A stretch of 64,000 nt of DNA from Nilaparvata lugens (lineage: Eukaryota > Arthropoda > Insecta > Hemiptera > Delphacidae). This document shows, piece after piece, positions 1 to 12,114 of the stretch. Where the stretch lies: the NCBI RefSeq assembly GCF_014356525.2, contig NC_052507.1, positions 8,239,568 to 8,303,567 on the forward strand. The letters are read 5' to 3'. Under the pieces are notes generated by a model. The model was not told where the DNA came from. It worked only from the letters and a program-made list of their open reading frames with translations, and made no database searches. How positions within the stretch are numbered: position 1 is the first letter of the stretch; the number at the start of each line of letters is the position of its first letter. The translations under genes were made by a program, and so were the position numbers.

Positions 1-229
1 GAAAATTTTTCTTAACATCTAAAATTAAGTATTTAACATACTTTTTTCCATATTGTAATTTTTTCATGTTAAATAAATACCTCTCACATAAGTTATATAT
101 GACAGAGAGAAATAAATAAAAACATTGCATTCATCTATTGTATTGTTTTCAGTTTAATAGAATAAATTCGAATACTGAATTTGAATACAAACCACAGATT
201 TAAAATCTAATTTCTAAAATTTAAAATTT

Positions 230-445
230 TATTTAAAATCGAGATACTGATTTCAGTTGTTACACTATTATCAAAAATCTCCAATAAACTAGAACTACAG
301 TAACGAGCAACAGTATTCATTTAACAGCCGAGCACCGCTATTGGTGGAAACCGTGACCTATGAAGTTGAAAGTCTGGCATTGGCCTAGACAAGCCCCTCC
401 CATATTAGCGGTTCATATAACTGTTACAAAATGGCGATCCAAACA
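230..445. repeat. Dispersed foldback-family copy (family F), diverged
   Basis: The stretch carries the family landmark GTTGTTACAC followed by AATCTCCAATAAACTAGAAC, a GAGCAACAG motif, an inverted pair of CCAAT-type boxes (CTATTGGT and CATTGGCC) and a closing GTTACAAAATGG. The same order recurs near 8585-8880, 41275-41466 and 56950-57343. No protein is encoded. The family is non-autonomous; its transposon class is not clear from sequence alone. Confidence 0.5.
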
Positions 446-900
446 TCAAACACAACAATGGAAGATAATTAAATAATTGTTACATGTTACGAAATAAATA
501 TACAAAAATGATATAAAAATCTTACAAAAACTATGGAATAAGAATATACTGTAACAAATTCATAATAAAACTAAATGTGGTAGTGTTGAATTAATTGAAA
601 TAAATCTGATCATTCGAGCTTGACACAGAATTATCCTTTGTTAATCTAGTTATTCCTAAAGCCTTTAGAATATAAAAAAATCCACCATTTATTAAAATAC
701 AGAAACTCAACATTCTCCTCGGCCTTGAACTTGTGATAGTTTATTATCAAATGCTCAGCAAAGTTAGAATCCCCGTTACATTTATTCCAATCTCCAATAT
801 GTTTTTATATGCAATCTTATATGTAATATGTTTGTTTCTTTACCCTAGTTTTGAATGTTCTCCCTGTCTGAATGTATATGAATGGCTGCATTTTGAATGT
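446..900. other. AT-rich intergenic DNA, nothing recognised
   Basis: AT-rich sequence with short chance reading frames only. I see no motif, splice structure or repeat copy that can be supported. Confidence 0.5.
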
Positions 901-1163
901 ATACCCGGTTGTGTGTTGATGGGGAGAATATTATTTTATATCCTTCTTAGAGAATCGACAATTATTTGTTGAAACACCGCCGATTTATGAAGTTACATTA
1001 CAATTTTATATTATCGTTATTCTAATTGAATTCAATCTTTATTCTCATTGATTATTTTTTTATACTTTGTTAAATTCGTTGAATAATTAGCATTACCGTC
1101 ATTAAAGTATAAGCCATAAATATTGTAACATACATAAATAAAGAAATCTAATCTAATCTGATC
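901..1163 (+). mobile_element. LINE 3' end with (TCTAA)n tail, copy 1
   Basis: A second copy lies at 25411-25680. Both start at ACCCGG(T)TGTGTGTT, share the block ATCGACAATTATTTGTTGAA, and end with ACATAAATAAAG followed by ATCTAATCTAATCT. An AATAAA signal directly followed by a short tandem tail is the usual 3' end of several non-LTR retrotransposon clades. Only the 3' untranslated part is present, so the insertion is strongly 5'-truncated. Clade assignment is not possible. Confidence 0.6.
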
Positions 1164-1331
1164 AATATAGGTAGCAATACAATCGCTAAATCCAAGTTTA
1201 TACGCCCCACTTTTGTCCCATACATCAATCAATATCAAATTCTATAGCTAATTAGACTATTCAAAATCGGTCAAGTCCTAACATCACAATGAAAACATTT
1301 CTGTATTCTTTCACATTATTGTACTAGAGTT

Positions 1332-1685
1332 AAAAATTGGTCATTGATGTAACCGTTGAAAATAGAATGAATAAATAGTAACGTTCTTAATTTAAAATAA
1401 TTAGATAGAAATTTACCGTAATCAAAGGCCACTTGAACTAAAATAGTCGGAGATGAATCAACCTCTTTCAAAAGTACTGGGAACTGAATCAACTGGTTTC
1501 TGTGTTAAAAAAATTGGTCATTGATGTAACCGTTGAAAATAGAATGAATAAATAGTAACGTTCTTAGTTTAAAATAATTAGATAGAAATTGACCCTGATC
1601 AAAAGTCAGTTAAACTAAAATAGACGAAGATGAATCAACCTCATTCAAAAGTACTGGGAGCAGAATCAACTGGTTTCTGTGTCTC
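1332..1685. repeat. Tandem duplication, ~176-bp unit, two copies
   Basis: Both copies begin AAAAATTGGTCATTGATGTA and end at CAACTGGTTTCTGTGT. They differ by scattered substitutions. The copies are non-coding. Confidence 0.75.
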
Positions 1686-1694
1686 TCTGGTAGA

Positions 1695-2060
1695 GAAATC
1701 AACCCTAATCAAAATCAAATCAAATCAGTTATTTGCCATATAATAAATACATATTCAAAACATAATAAAAGAAAATACATAGTTTTATAATCAAAAGTAT
1801 AAAATAATTAAAATAAAATTAGCATAAATAATACCAAAATCATAATTAGATTCTCAATGGTAATCCGGCATCACCAGCAAAAGGAATCAAGCCTTGCCCG
1901 CTGGTGAAAATAGAATTAGAATATTAGAAACCAACCCTAATCAAAATAAAATTAGAATATTAAAAATCAACCTTAATCAAAATAAAAATGGAATAGTATA
2001 AATTCAACCCTAATCATAATAAAATTAGAATATTTAGAAATCAACACTAATCAGATAACA
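1695..2060. repeat. Degenerate short tandem repeat (CAACCCTAATCAAAAT-type)
   Basis: The motif CAACCCTAATCAAAATAAAA recurs with substitutions at about 40-bp spacing (near 1700, 1925, 1965, 2005 and 2040), linked by AGAATATT. This is a low-copy AT-rich minisatellite. Confidence 0.5.
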
Positions 2061-3120
2061 CAATTTCTATACTGTGATTCACTTCAACTGGCATTTTTCT
2101 TATTAGAGAACATAGATTCTTCCCATTCAACTCATGCTGACAGTTTAGTATGAAGCTACTTCTGACTAACCGATGAAAGTCTTGTGACAAATAAGGACTT
2201 TTAAGACTAGAGCAGAGACAGCAAAGTGCTCCAGACATTCTCTAAACAGAGCATGCAAATTGTAAGTTTCCACTTAGCTTTGTAAACATCGTAAATCTGT
2301 GCACCGACAGTCGTTGAAGTATGCAAGAGAGAAAGAGAGTGAGTGATAGAGATATTAAGGGTGTGTGTGAGAGAGAATGATAGAGACTGTGAGTGTGTGT
2401 TTGTGTGTGTGAGAGTGATCAGTAAATGCGCTACTTGCATAATTTGAGACACAACACATTCTCAGGTGAGACAGTAAATAATGCAAAGTAATAACAGCAA
2501 AAGGCTATGAGACCTTGTAACACATATCCACTACTTGATAAGTTGCTAAGTTCTAAGTCCGCTCCAGTACTTTCTGCTGCTTCGTTAGCTGCTAAAGCTT
2601 TTTGCCATGATATCAAGACTGTCTTGTTTTCTCCAGGACTCTGGGCAGGCTTATTCCTGTTACATTTACCTGTTACCAAAGACAAATAATCTAGGTAACA
2701 GTTTCTTTAAACAGTATCTTTACTCTATGCTGTTGTTACTTGTTACTGATACTCACCTGTATCTGTTATTTACCCTTGTGTAGCCTATACTACTTGTCAA
2801 GCTTCATTTGGTTTTGTATACCAGAAAACGTCAGGAAAACTATATCTATCTTGTGTAAGCTATGGTCTAGAAACCCTTATGTACTTGTAATGTAGTGAAA
2901 GATATTCAGCGATCTTCAGGGACTTGTAATGTAGTGATCTTATTTTTTTTTTGAACCCCACTTAAATTAAGTCCATTTATTTTTAAATTCAAATAGATTT
3001 AGCTCACAAGGTTTGTACTTTGGATTTGCGGCACATGTAATATACAATGTCTTGAAGTCTCCTAGACTTCAAACAAGAGCTTAAGTGATTGAAGGAATGA
3101 ATCATTTATTTATTTACTTT
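2061..3120. other. Non-coding stretch with a GA/GT-rich simple repeat
   Basis: Positions 2327-2416 hold a mixed (GA)n/(GT)n simple repeat. The remainder is AT-rich. Short open frames on both strands (for example around 2431-2689) have no recognisable domain and no splice context. I see no gene here. Confidence 0.45.
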
Positions 3121-3125
3121 GATAT

Positions 3126-3425
3126 ACATTGATTGATTGATTGATTGATTACTTTATTCATGTAGATTACAATATATACTGGCTTTTTCACTTATATACA
3201 ATAGCTTACAATACAGCAAAATTACAGATGAATTTACATAATATAGACTAAGAAAATTATTATTGAACTGTATATGATATGAAAAAGCAATTTGTAATAT
3301 AATAACACTATAGATAATTATATTGTTATGCATCTACATAAATTGGCGGAGCTTTGGACTTATCAACGTCCATTCTTCGGAAAGAATATTAAACATATCC
3401 TCCTCACTAACTCTCTACCAAAAGA
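3126..3425 (-). mobile_element. LINE/SINE 3' end with (AATC)n tail, copy 1
   Basis: Read on the minus strand the element ends in GAATAAAGTAATCAATCAAT, a polyadenylation-type signal followed by a 4-bp tandem tail. The body includes GTAAGCTATTGTATATAAGT and a conserved block around the hexamer GGCGGA. A closely similar copy occupies 3837-4133, and a short fragment lies at 3720-3785. Only the 3' part is present. Confidence 0.55.
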
Positions 3426-3836
3426 TACATATACATATGAGAGCACAATGATACTATCCCATAATTCCTCTCTTGACACATAATACAAGTAAACAATTTG
3501 AAAATGCAATATTTTATACAGTCTTGAATTTGTTAAAGTATCCTAGATTTCAAGCAAGAGTGATTGAAGGAATCACTTGAATTTGCAGCAAGTGAAGGAA
3601 TTTGTATTGATTCGACTAGACTTGATTATTTTTATGAGCAGAATAAAAAAAGTTTTAGAGAGTACTGTACTCGAGAGAGATTAATTGATTGAATGTCTAA
3701 TTTCTACAGATCACACGAGATTGATTGAGTGTTTTATTTATGCAGTTTACAATATATACTGGCTTTTTCACTTACATGTAATGAGAGATTGATATACACT
3801 TGAGATACATTTATATACGGTATAAAGAGGTTGGGA

Positions 3837-4133
3837 GATTGATTGATTGATTGATTGAGTACTTTATTTATGTAGATTACAATATATACTGGCTTATACA
3901 CTTATATACAATAGCTTACAATACAGCAAAATTATAGATGAATTTACACAATATAGACTAAGGAAATAATTATTGAACTGTATATGATGTGAAAAAGCAA
4001 TTTGTAATATAATAACTATAGATAATAATTATATTGTTATGCATCTACATAAATTGGCGGAGCTTTGGACATATCAATGTCCATTCTTCGGAAAGAATAT
4101 TAAAAATATCCTCCCCACTAACTCTCTACCAGA
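3837..4133 (-). mobile_element. LINE/SINE 3' end with (AATC)n tail, copy 2
   Basis: Same family and orientation as 3126-3425, with about one difference every 20 bases. It also starts at a GATT array and ends at CCCACTAACTCTCTACCA, directly before an (AG)n tract. Confidence 0.55.
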
Positions 4134-4199
4134 GAGAGAGAGAGAGAGTGAGAGATTTTCATTGATGGATTTCCTGTATTTAGGGCGGAGTTAGGACTC

Positions 4200-5130
4200 C
4201 GGGTCCTTTCTGCGACACAACACTTTACATTTCATACGAATAAATACTATGAATAAACAAAATCAAGATAAACTTAAAATAATAATAGTTGAAAATGAAG
4301 TCTAAACTTCAAATAAGTAACCGATACAAAAGGCATTTTGACAACAAAGAGAGAGAATGAGGAGAGAGAGAGTAGTACGAGAGCTTTGTTAGTGAGTACA
4401 AAGAGCAAGATTATTTATTTTATCAATTCTTGTCAAAATTAAATGCTATGAATAAAAAAACCAAGATTAACTAAATAATATAAACTTTTAAGAAAATATA
4501 GGCTTCAACTAAAAAGTAAAAATTGAAAAGAAAGTCAAAACTTCAAATAAATAACTGATTCAAAAGAAATTTTAACAAAAAAGAGAAAGAATGAGGAGAG
4601 AGTGGGAGAGTAGTACGAGAACTTTATTAGTGAGTACAAAGAGCAAGATTATTTATTCATTCATTTCTTGTCAAAATTAAATACTATGAATAAAAAAACC
4701 AAGATTAACTAAATAATATAAACTTTTAAGAAAATATAGGCTTTAACTAAAAAGTAAAAATTGAAAAGAAAGTCAAAACTTCAAATAAATAACTGATTCA
4801 AAAGAGATTTTAACAAAAAAAGAGAAAGAATGAGGAGTGAGTGGGAGAGTAGTACGAGAGCTTTGTTAGTGAGTGCAAAGAGCAAGATTATATATTCATT
4901 CATTTCTTGTCAAAATTAAATACTATGCATAAAAACCAAGATTAACTAAATAATATAAACTTATAAGAAAATATAGGCTTCAAATAAATGATTGATACAA
5001 AAGAAATTTTTACAAAAAGAGAGAAAAAGAGAATGACAGGGAGAGAGTGTGTGTGAGAGAGTGAGAGACTAGTAGAAGGAAATTTGGTAGTGAGTTCAAA
5101 GAACAATATTCATCATTCATTCAATTTAAT
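4200..5130. repeat. Tandem repeat, ~240-bp unit, about four copies
   Basis: Each unit contains GAATGAGGAG, then GTAGTACGAGAGCTTTGTTA, AGAGCAAGATTAT, TTCTTGTCAAAATTAAAT and AACCAAGATTAACTAAATAA. Units start near 4360, 4600, 4840 and 5035. The last unit is more diverged. The array is non-coding. Confidence 0.7.
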
Positions 5131-5434
5131 ACATGGATTCTTGTCAAAATTACGTAATTTTCCAATTTGAGAAAACTAGATCAATTATATTTGAAATGGC
5201 CGTTGACCATGGCGCTATCCCAACAATATTTGTTTAACAGAGACTTACCATATCTAGTCTTTTCATGAAAATTTTCATCCAGCAATAACAATTTGTAATT
5301 GTACAAGTGAAGTGACACGAACTAACTCCGCTTATCATTTATCAATGATATATTATTGAATAAAGTTGGAAATTGAACTGTTCATTGATAACAGAACAGA
5401 CTACGCGGCGCCGAGGTCAACAATTTATAGTGCA

Positions 5435-7110
5435 ACTCATTGATATTTATTATCTGAATGACAAAAAAACTACCAATAATAGTTACTACATTTGAACGCT
5501 TTCTTATTGATATATGTTTGGAATTTATGCTTCAAACTATTTTACTATTATTTTATATGTTTGAAGATCTGGATATTATATTCAGATGATCTAGTCTACT
5601 CATTGATAGTTTTAATTTATTCATTATCTGAATGACAATCATAGAAATACCAATATTAGTTTCAATATTTAAACGCTTTCTTATTGATATATGTTTGGAA
5701 TTTACTATTTTACTATTATTTTGTGTGTTTGAAGATCTGAATATTAAGTTCAGATGATCTAGCATACTGATCGATAGTTCAGTAATTTATTATCTGAATG
5801 GAAAAAGAAATACCAATATTGGTTTCAACGCTCTATCATCCATGAATGATCGGAATTTATGCTTTAAACTATTTCACTATTTTTTTAATATTTTTGAAAA
5901 TCTGGATATTATATTCAGATGATCTAGCCTACTCATTGATAGTTTTAATTTATTCATTATCTGAATGACAATCATAGAAATACCAATATTAGTTTCAATA
6001 TTTAAACGATTTCTTATTGATATATGTTTAGAATTTACTATTTTACTATTATTTTGTGTGTTTGAAAATCTGAATATTAAGTTCAGATGATCTACCCTAC
6101 TCATTGATAGTTCAGTAATTTATTATCTCAATGTAAAAAGAAATAGCAATATTAGTTTCAACGCTCTATCATCCATGAATGTTCGGAATTTATGCTTTAA
6201 AATATTTCACTATTCTTTTGCTATGTTTGAAAATCTGGATATTATATTCAGATGATCTAGTCTACTCATTGATAGTTTTAATTTATTCATTATCTGAATG
6301 ACAATCATAGAAATACCAATATTAGTTTCAACATTTCAACGCTTTCTTATTGATGCTTCAAACTATTCTACTATTTTTTAATGTGTTTGAAGATCTCGAT
6401 ATTTAATTCAGATGATCTAACCTACTCATTGATAGTTTAGTAATTCTTTATCTGAATGACAATTACCAATATTAGTTTGAACATTTCAACACTCTGTCAT
6501 CGATGAATGTTCGGAATTTATGCTTCAAACAATTTGACTATTTTTCAATGTGTTTTAAAATCTGGATATTAAATTGAGATGATCTAGCATACTGATTGAT
6601 AGTTCAGTAATTTATTATCTCAATGTAAAAAGAAATACCAATATTAGTTTCAACATTTCAACGCTTTCTCATTGACATAAATGCTTAAAATTTATGCTTC
6701 AAACTATTTTACAATTTTTAATGTGTTTGAAGATCTGTGTTTGGTAGATGCTCTACCCTACTCATAGTTCAGTAATTTATTATCTGAATGGAAAAAGAAA
6801 TACCAATATTAGTTTCAACATTTCAACACTCTATCATCGATGATTGTTCGGAATTTATGCTTCAAATAGTCAAATTGTTTGACTATTGTTCAATGTGTTT
6901 GAAGATCTCGATATTTAATTCAGATGATCTAGCATACTGATTGATAGTTCAGTAATTTATTATCTAGATGCCAGAGAACTATGAATACGAGTTATAAACA
7001 TTTCAAAAATTACTATTTGTAGATATTTGTTTGGAATTTATGCTTCAAACTATTTCACTATTTTTCAATGTGCTAGATGAGTTGGATATTAAATTCTGTT
7101 GATCTGGCCT
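5435..7110. repeat. Satellite-like array, ~165-bp unit with a ~325-bp dimer period
   Basis: Recurring landmarks are TATCTGAATGACAATCATAG, ACCAATATTAGTTTCAA, TCGGAATTTATGCTTCAAAC and CAGATGATCTAGCCTACTCA. Adjacent units alternate in type, so the best period is a dimer of roughly 325 bp (for example 5553 versus 5877). About ten degenerate monomers are present. Short minus-strand reading frames here simply follow the repeat and are not genes. Confidence 0.7.
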
Positions 7111-7261
7111 CTTAAAGGTCAGAAGCTTCATTCTTGTGATAGTTGCAAGATAAAAAATAGGGAATGAAGCTTTAAACTATTGCACTATCCAGTAATGATT
7201 TGGATGGTCGGATTAATGTAGGCCGGAATTTGAATTGCTATTACGCAATACAAACAGAAAC

Positions 7262-7470
7262 AATACAATAGAAACATAACCTATTTTTTGGACATGTTAT
7301 TCATTATCAAGATTTGGGAATGGAATAGTTTTGGGCCAAGCCTGTTTTTCCTTCCCAATCATATTTATAATATGATTCGTGATTGTATCCACGTATGAAT
7401 AATATATGTATGATAAATATATACGTATAAATATATAATACGATGTAATTAATGAGGTGTAGTTTCCACA
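7262..7470 (+). mobile_element. LINE 3' UTR with conserved hairpin, copy 1
   Basis: AACCTATTTTTTGGAC is followed by a hairpin whose arms are GGGAATGGAA and TTCCTTCCC around AGTTTTGGGC, then AATCAT and an AT-rich tail. The same order occurs at 20224-20362 and, on the minus strand, at 56550-56700. This is the 3' end of a non-LTR element; the coding part is absent. Confidence 0.55.
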
Positions 7471-8584
7471 TTTCAAACTTATTTGAGGTGTTGAAAAATT
7501 ATTTATTATTTGTTCAGACAATTCAATTTTTTTTAAAGAAACAGTTTCAAATTTCATCAACTCGACTAGTAGTGATAAAGTGAACTTGTACAAGAAATAA
7601 TTTTATTTATAATTCAAAATTTTTTAGGGGATCATAGTTTCGATTAATCAACCTATTCAATATCTTTGTCTACGATGCCTCAGTATTAATTCTCAGACGA
7701 TTTTAAAGTTTGTACAATTATTTGAATCAATGAATAAACAGCTACAGTATTGTTTTCCATTCATCCAACCAGATAGGCTCAAGTTTTTGATCATGTTCTA
7801 ATTTCTGGAGCATGAAAGACCATGCCCATGAACTCACCCCAAATCCCAAGCTATTGACACATGAATGATTGATGGATTTCAAATTTCTAAAAGCCGTATC
7901 GTTTTTATCACAAGTATTGACACATCAATAATTTATGAATTTGAAAAATCTCAAAGCCATATCATAGGCCCACTTTTTATTATCTTCGATTGAAAACTGG
8001 AATGGTTCTAGAAACAATCAGTGCAGAATTTCTTTTCACTAGATTTCAATATCATTTACAACAAATCTTTTGATTTTAAATAACAATGATGTGTATGTCT
8101 TTATCTTTCTTCCTGATTTGCATGTTATTCCCAAACGTCTTCTGGCTTGGATTAGAATTGGTTATGAATTTTATCTCTGGCATGGGAAAAATATAAATTT
8201 AGATTTTCGTTCAGACTCAGTATTTGAGAATAGTTGACTTGGTTTTTTGACGTTCAATTGCATTGTGTTTCCAAAGTTCCTTCATTCTAAAGTTTTCACA
8301 AAGTCCTGCAAATACTTTACGATATCTCTTGAAATAATCTTGTATTTATTCAAATATTCATGAAGATGTTGATATGATCATCAATTGTTATATTATCTGA
8401 GTTTTTGAACCTTTAATATTGTGGATTTATTCTTCAAATCCAGCTGTCAGTATACATTATCGGATAAAATTTGTTGTTCAAGGAAAAAGATCATTAGAAA
8501 TAAATAACTTTTTGTGTTGTTATGAAGGTGATGTTGTGGTAGATATTTTTATACTGTAGAATTGAAACGACTTTATATTGTCAA
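7471..8584. other. AT-rich intergenic DNA, nothing recognised
   Basis: Scattered stop codons in all frames, and no repeat copy or motif that I can match within the window. Confidence 0.45.
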
Positions 8585-8880
8585 AACCACTAATTTATTA
8601 AAACATTTTACATGCTATTCTCGGGTACTATACCATTAACAATCTCTAATAAACTGAAAGCTCACAAATTGAGCAACAGAATATATGGTGTGGGTAAAGC
8701 CCTACGATTGGTCGTTAGCTGTTGAACAATGAAGGTTGAGATACACTGCAGTCCAGTCTCGGCCAATCACAGTACAGCTCAACGCTCATTGGTCAACAGC
8801 TATTGGCCAATCGTAGGGCTTCGCCCAGACTGTATATTCTGCTCCTCAATGGTCAAGCTTCCAGTTTACTTGTAGTATAC
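8585..8880. repeat. Foldback element, family F
   Basis: The left arm (CAGAATATATGG, GCCCTACGATTGG, TTAGCTGTTGA) pairs with the right arm (TCAACAGCTATTGG, CCAATCGTAGGGC, AGACTGTATATTCTG) around a centre near 8760. Paired CCAAT boxes sit in the arms. The left end carries the family prefix TTGTCAAAACCACTAATTTA. The element is non-coding. Confidence 0.65.
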
Positions 8881-8898
8881 TAATATACTGATAGTAAT

Positions 8899-8946
8899 GC
8901 TATAGTGAGGTCCAAGTTATAATTGCAGTATATAAAGATAGAAGAA
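8899..8946 (+). mobile_element. Fragment of TA-target MITE (family A), 5' end only
   Basis: TATAGTGAGGTCCAAGTTAT and then AGATAGAAGAATAGCGATG match the left end of the full copy at 20367-20581. The sequence then switches directly into the dispersed family at 8951. This is a deletion junction or a nested insertion. Confidence 0.6.
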
Positions 8947-9465
8947 TAGCGATGGGTTTTTCGCGATTTTCTCAAAAACGGCTCCAACGATTTCGATTAA
9001 ATTTATACCAATAATAGTAATTGATAAGCTCTATCAACTGCCACGAGTCTCATATCTGTAAAAATTTCAGGAGCTCCGCCCCATCTATGCAAATTTCAAT
9101 TTCAGATTCCCAATTATCAGGCTTAAGATAAGATTTAAACAAAAAAAATTGAGTGGAAAAGATTAAGCATGAAAATCTCTACAATTAATGTTCAGTAACA
9201 TTTTCACCTAAAATTGAAAATAAGCACGAAATTCCAGAAAATGTTATTATTTCAATTGCAAAACTGTTGGCAACTGTTGATTCTATTAAATATTCACTAT
9301 GAAGAGATAGCAGAATTCGTATGTCTCCAGCTTTATTGTCCTGTCACCAGCTGGCTCAGATCTTTGTTTATAAGTAGACTTGAGATGCGCGTGCACACTA
9401 GCGTAAGGTGATCAATTTTCATAACGGCAAGGAAAGTTGTGTAGTGCGCCACACCAGATTTTTAT
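8947..9465 (+). repeat. Dispersed family R, 3' half
   Basis: The segment matches the right half of the full copy at 38166-39018: ACGGCTCCAACGATTT, CAGGAGCTCCGCCCCATCTA, GTCACCAGCTGGCTCAGATC, then GGCAAGGAAAGTTGTG and GCGCCACACCAGATTTTT. The left half with the (CA)n tract is missing. A short open frame at 9214-9411 lies inside and is not a gene. Confidence 0.65.
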
Positions 9466-10023
9466 TTATGCTAAGATAGAATACGTGAAGTGTGTAGAAA
9501 CCTGTGTAAGGAATTGAAGTATCATGAATCTTAGTCTACCTTGCCCACACAATTATATCCTAACAATTTTAGGCGTTTATTTTCAAAGGCATAATAATAT
9601 ATTTTAGAATTTCATAGCACAGAAACATCTATCTATAATACATGTCCTTCAACATACATAACAATATAATCAATGCACATCAACAGAACACAAAGATTCT
9701 TGAAATGTGTCAAACCATTACAAATACAGACATCAGGATTTAGTCAGCTTATCTAATCTAATTTTTGTGTTTGCTAAACTTTATTACCGCGTCCCACAGA
9801 ACGTGACTCGAGCCAGTTTTTCTCAAATTTTATTACCGTCTCTAACTTTTATCAGCATATAAATTCGAATAGAGTGTCAACTACCACAATGTTAGGTGGA
9901 TTGAAAGCTCCATTGAAGAGTTGGGAGTAGAACCATTGAATAAAACAAGAAAAGAAGAAGTAAGGGTATACGTTTTTTCTGTTAGATTTTATTACTGAAT
10001 AATATTCACAAATACTGAGCTAA
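9466..10023. other. Intergenic DNA, nothing recognised
   Basis: AT-rich with no coding signature or repeat family that I can place. Confidence 0.4.
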
Positions 10024-10300
10024 TATCGGGGACCGAGCTTCGCTCTGGGTACAAAAGCATGAAAAATCTATTACGAATGAAGAAATTATAATAATTTTCA
10101 TACAGAAATGTTCTATCTAATCACAGTAAATTGTGATTAATAATTCCCAGAGGAATGCAAAAATTTCCCTCACAAAGGCACAGTTGCACAAAAGCCTTTT
10201 AAATTTCATTCCTGATTAACTTCACGTGAAGCTTAGCTGAACTTTCATAAATTCCTTCGCAAGTTTTCGAGACAATCACTTTGACAAAAGAGAACAGACA
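10024..10300. repeat. Composite repeat: GGGGACCGAGCTTCGCTCT block plus CCCGGTTGCAC-type MITE
   Basis: ATATCGGGGACCGAGCTTCG, AGAAATGTTCTATCTAATCA and CCCAGAGGAATGCAAAAAT recur in the same order at 51246-51405. In both places the block runs straight into a GTTGCACAAAAGCC element with TTCACGTGAA. The shared composition means the two parts moved together or the second inserted in a common ancestor. Confidence 0.55.
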
Positions 10301-11417
10301 TTTTTGTCGCCTATTTTTAGCAACATTTTCGCTTCCCATCGAAAACCTGCAGTCTCTCTCAATTCCAGACTGATACCTTACTGTAGACGGATAGGCTACT
10401 TACTCCAGTCAATTTAATCCACAGTCTAGAAAAACTTGACCACAGAGCTAAAAGGAAGAAGAATAAAGACGGCTAGACTAAAAATAACAGTTAATTACAA
10501 CCGGTAGAACGCGTCTTAACTGCTTCAATTCTCTCAGAATGGCCGGACTTCTAAGGCAGGTTGCTCATAACTAAATGTGAGAACTTGAAGAATAAACGTT
10601 AACGTTAAGTATCTATAGTTCACTGGTTACTGGTTTTTTAATAATATTGTAGTACTAAAACAGTTCATTATTTGTTTCAAAATTTCTTTTTTCAATTATT
10701 TTCAGGGTTTGTAGATTGGATATTGATGTCGTGGAACTTTTTTATTGTTTACTTATTTATTTAATTGAAGATACTTGAGAAATTGTCAAAAAATCTACTT
10801 TATTTTATAATAGTATAAAATGATAATTTTTATTAAAATAAAGTGGATTTTTGACCATTTCTCTAGTCTCTTCGAATATTTTGAGGGTTTCAGAATAAAT
10901 TACCATACATTATTTGATTCAATATTCAATGGTACAGGTACATCCACAGAGGAGATATAAGAAAAAGCTCATATTTTGAGAGAAGATTATATATATTTTC
11001 GCCACACTGCACAGAAAGCAGCTGTTATCCAGTTCCTACGTAGATCTGAAAGGCATTGTTTGCAGACGACTCTCGTCTGACGTCAGAACAGGTTTCTTTC
11101 CGGCCTAGGCCGGAAAGAGTACCCTTTCCAGCCGCTAACATGCAACTAAGAAAGGTGATCAAAAAACAGCTGATCAAAAAACTTTTCATTATTTGTGTTC
11201 ATTATTCAATAATTAAAATCATCTTATTGTCATTTGAAAGAATAAAAAAGTATAAACTCAACCTCCCACATAATTGAACATCATCTTTTAGGTTATTTAG
11301 ACAAATCAGAATAAAAATAAAAATAATTGGACAATTTCCTGATATTCAGATTACCTCAGATTTGCTAGAGCTATCACCTTCCACTTCTGCTTTCGGAAGT
11401 GCTTAGTAAACAACTAT

Positions 11418-11420
<3 letters not shown>
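10301..11420. other. Intergenic DNA, no supported feature
   Basis: There is a short GC-richer palindromic patch near 11098-11115 (GGCCTAGGCC core). Otherwise AT-rich sequence without coding or repeat assignments. Confidence 0.4.
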
Positions 11421-11421
<1 letters not shown>

Positions 11422-11464
<43 letters not shown>

Positions 11465-11470
11465 ATATAT
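11422..11470. repeat. (TA)n microsatellite
   Basis: About 24 TA dinucleotides interrupted by a single TTA. Confidence 0.9.
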
Positions 11471-11526
11471 TGTATATTTTGTGTGTGGCGAAAAATAGCG
11501 TTCGCTCCACGGGTAAAAATGTTTTT

Positions 11527-11735
11527 CCGGCTGTCAATCTTTTCTAGTCCTCGGCCTACGGCCTCGGACTTGAAAACCGATTTCAAGCCGAAAAAGTCTC
11601 ATTTTCGGACCTAGATGCGAAATATACTATTCCGGCTCTCAATCTTTTCTAGTCATCGGCCTGCGGCCTCGGACTTGAAAACCGATTTCGAGCCGGAAAA
11701 ATCTCATTTTCTGCTCTAGGTGCGAAATATACTAT
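11527..11735. repeat. Tandem duplication, 105-bp unit, with CGGCC palindromes
   Basis: The two units run CCGGCT(G/C)TCAATCTTTTCT, AGTC(C/A)TCGGCCT, ACTTGAAAACCGATTT, TGCGAAATATACTATT. Each holds the palindromic CGGCCTRCGGCC core. The Cs and Gs stand out from the AT-rich surroundings. Confidence 0.7.
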
Positions 11736-12110
11736 TATTCAACTACATTATATTTTAGTGTATCAATATCATATACTATATCATATGATATTATATTTAG
11801 AGTATATTTTATTACAAAAGAAGATAATATTTTATCTCTGGTACAACCATGTACATTAAAACTCATAAACTAAGAACCATGAAAATCATCATAATAGTAT
11901 CCAAGAATCAAAACAGAAACTTTAGTGACAATACAGTACCTTGGATAACTGATAACATCTTGGATTTGAGTTATTTTACTATGTTTCCATTCCTGCTAGA
12001 TGTGGCTTATCCACAAAAGGACATGCTTTGTTTCCCAGTTGTAGAAAACATAGAAGTAAACAACCCTTGAAGTAGGAATGTCTCTTTGTAGCTACAGTAT
12101 AAAATGCGGT
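11736..12110. other. AT-rich intergenic DNA, nothing recognised
   Basis: One 73-codon open frame (11849-12070) has no recognisable domain. Nothing else is supported. Confidence 0.4.
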
Positions 12111-12114
12111 GCAG

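Noticed and set aside
733..972. 79-codon hydrophobic open frame that could be a small membrane protein
   Set aside because: Its second half overlaps a LINE 3' UTR that has another non-coding copy at 25411, and the frame is not kept there.
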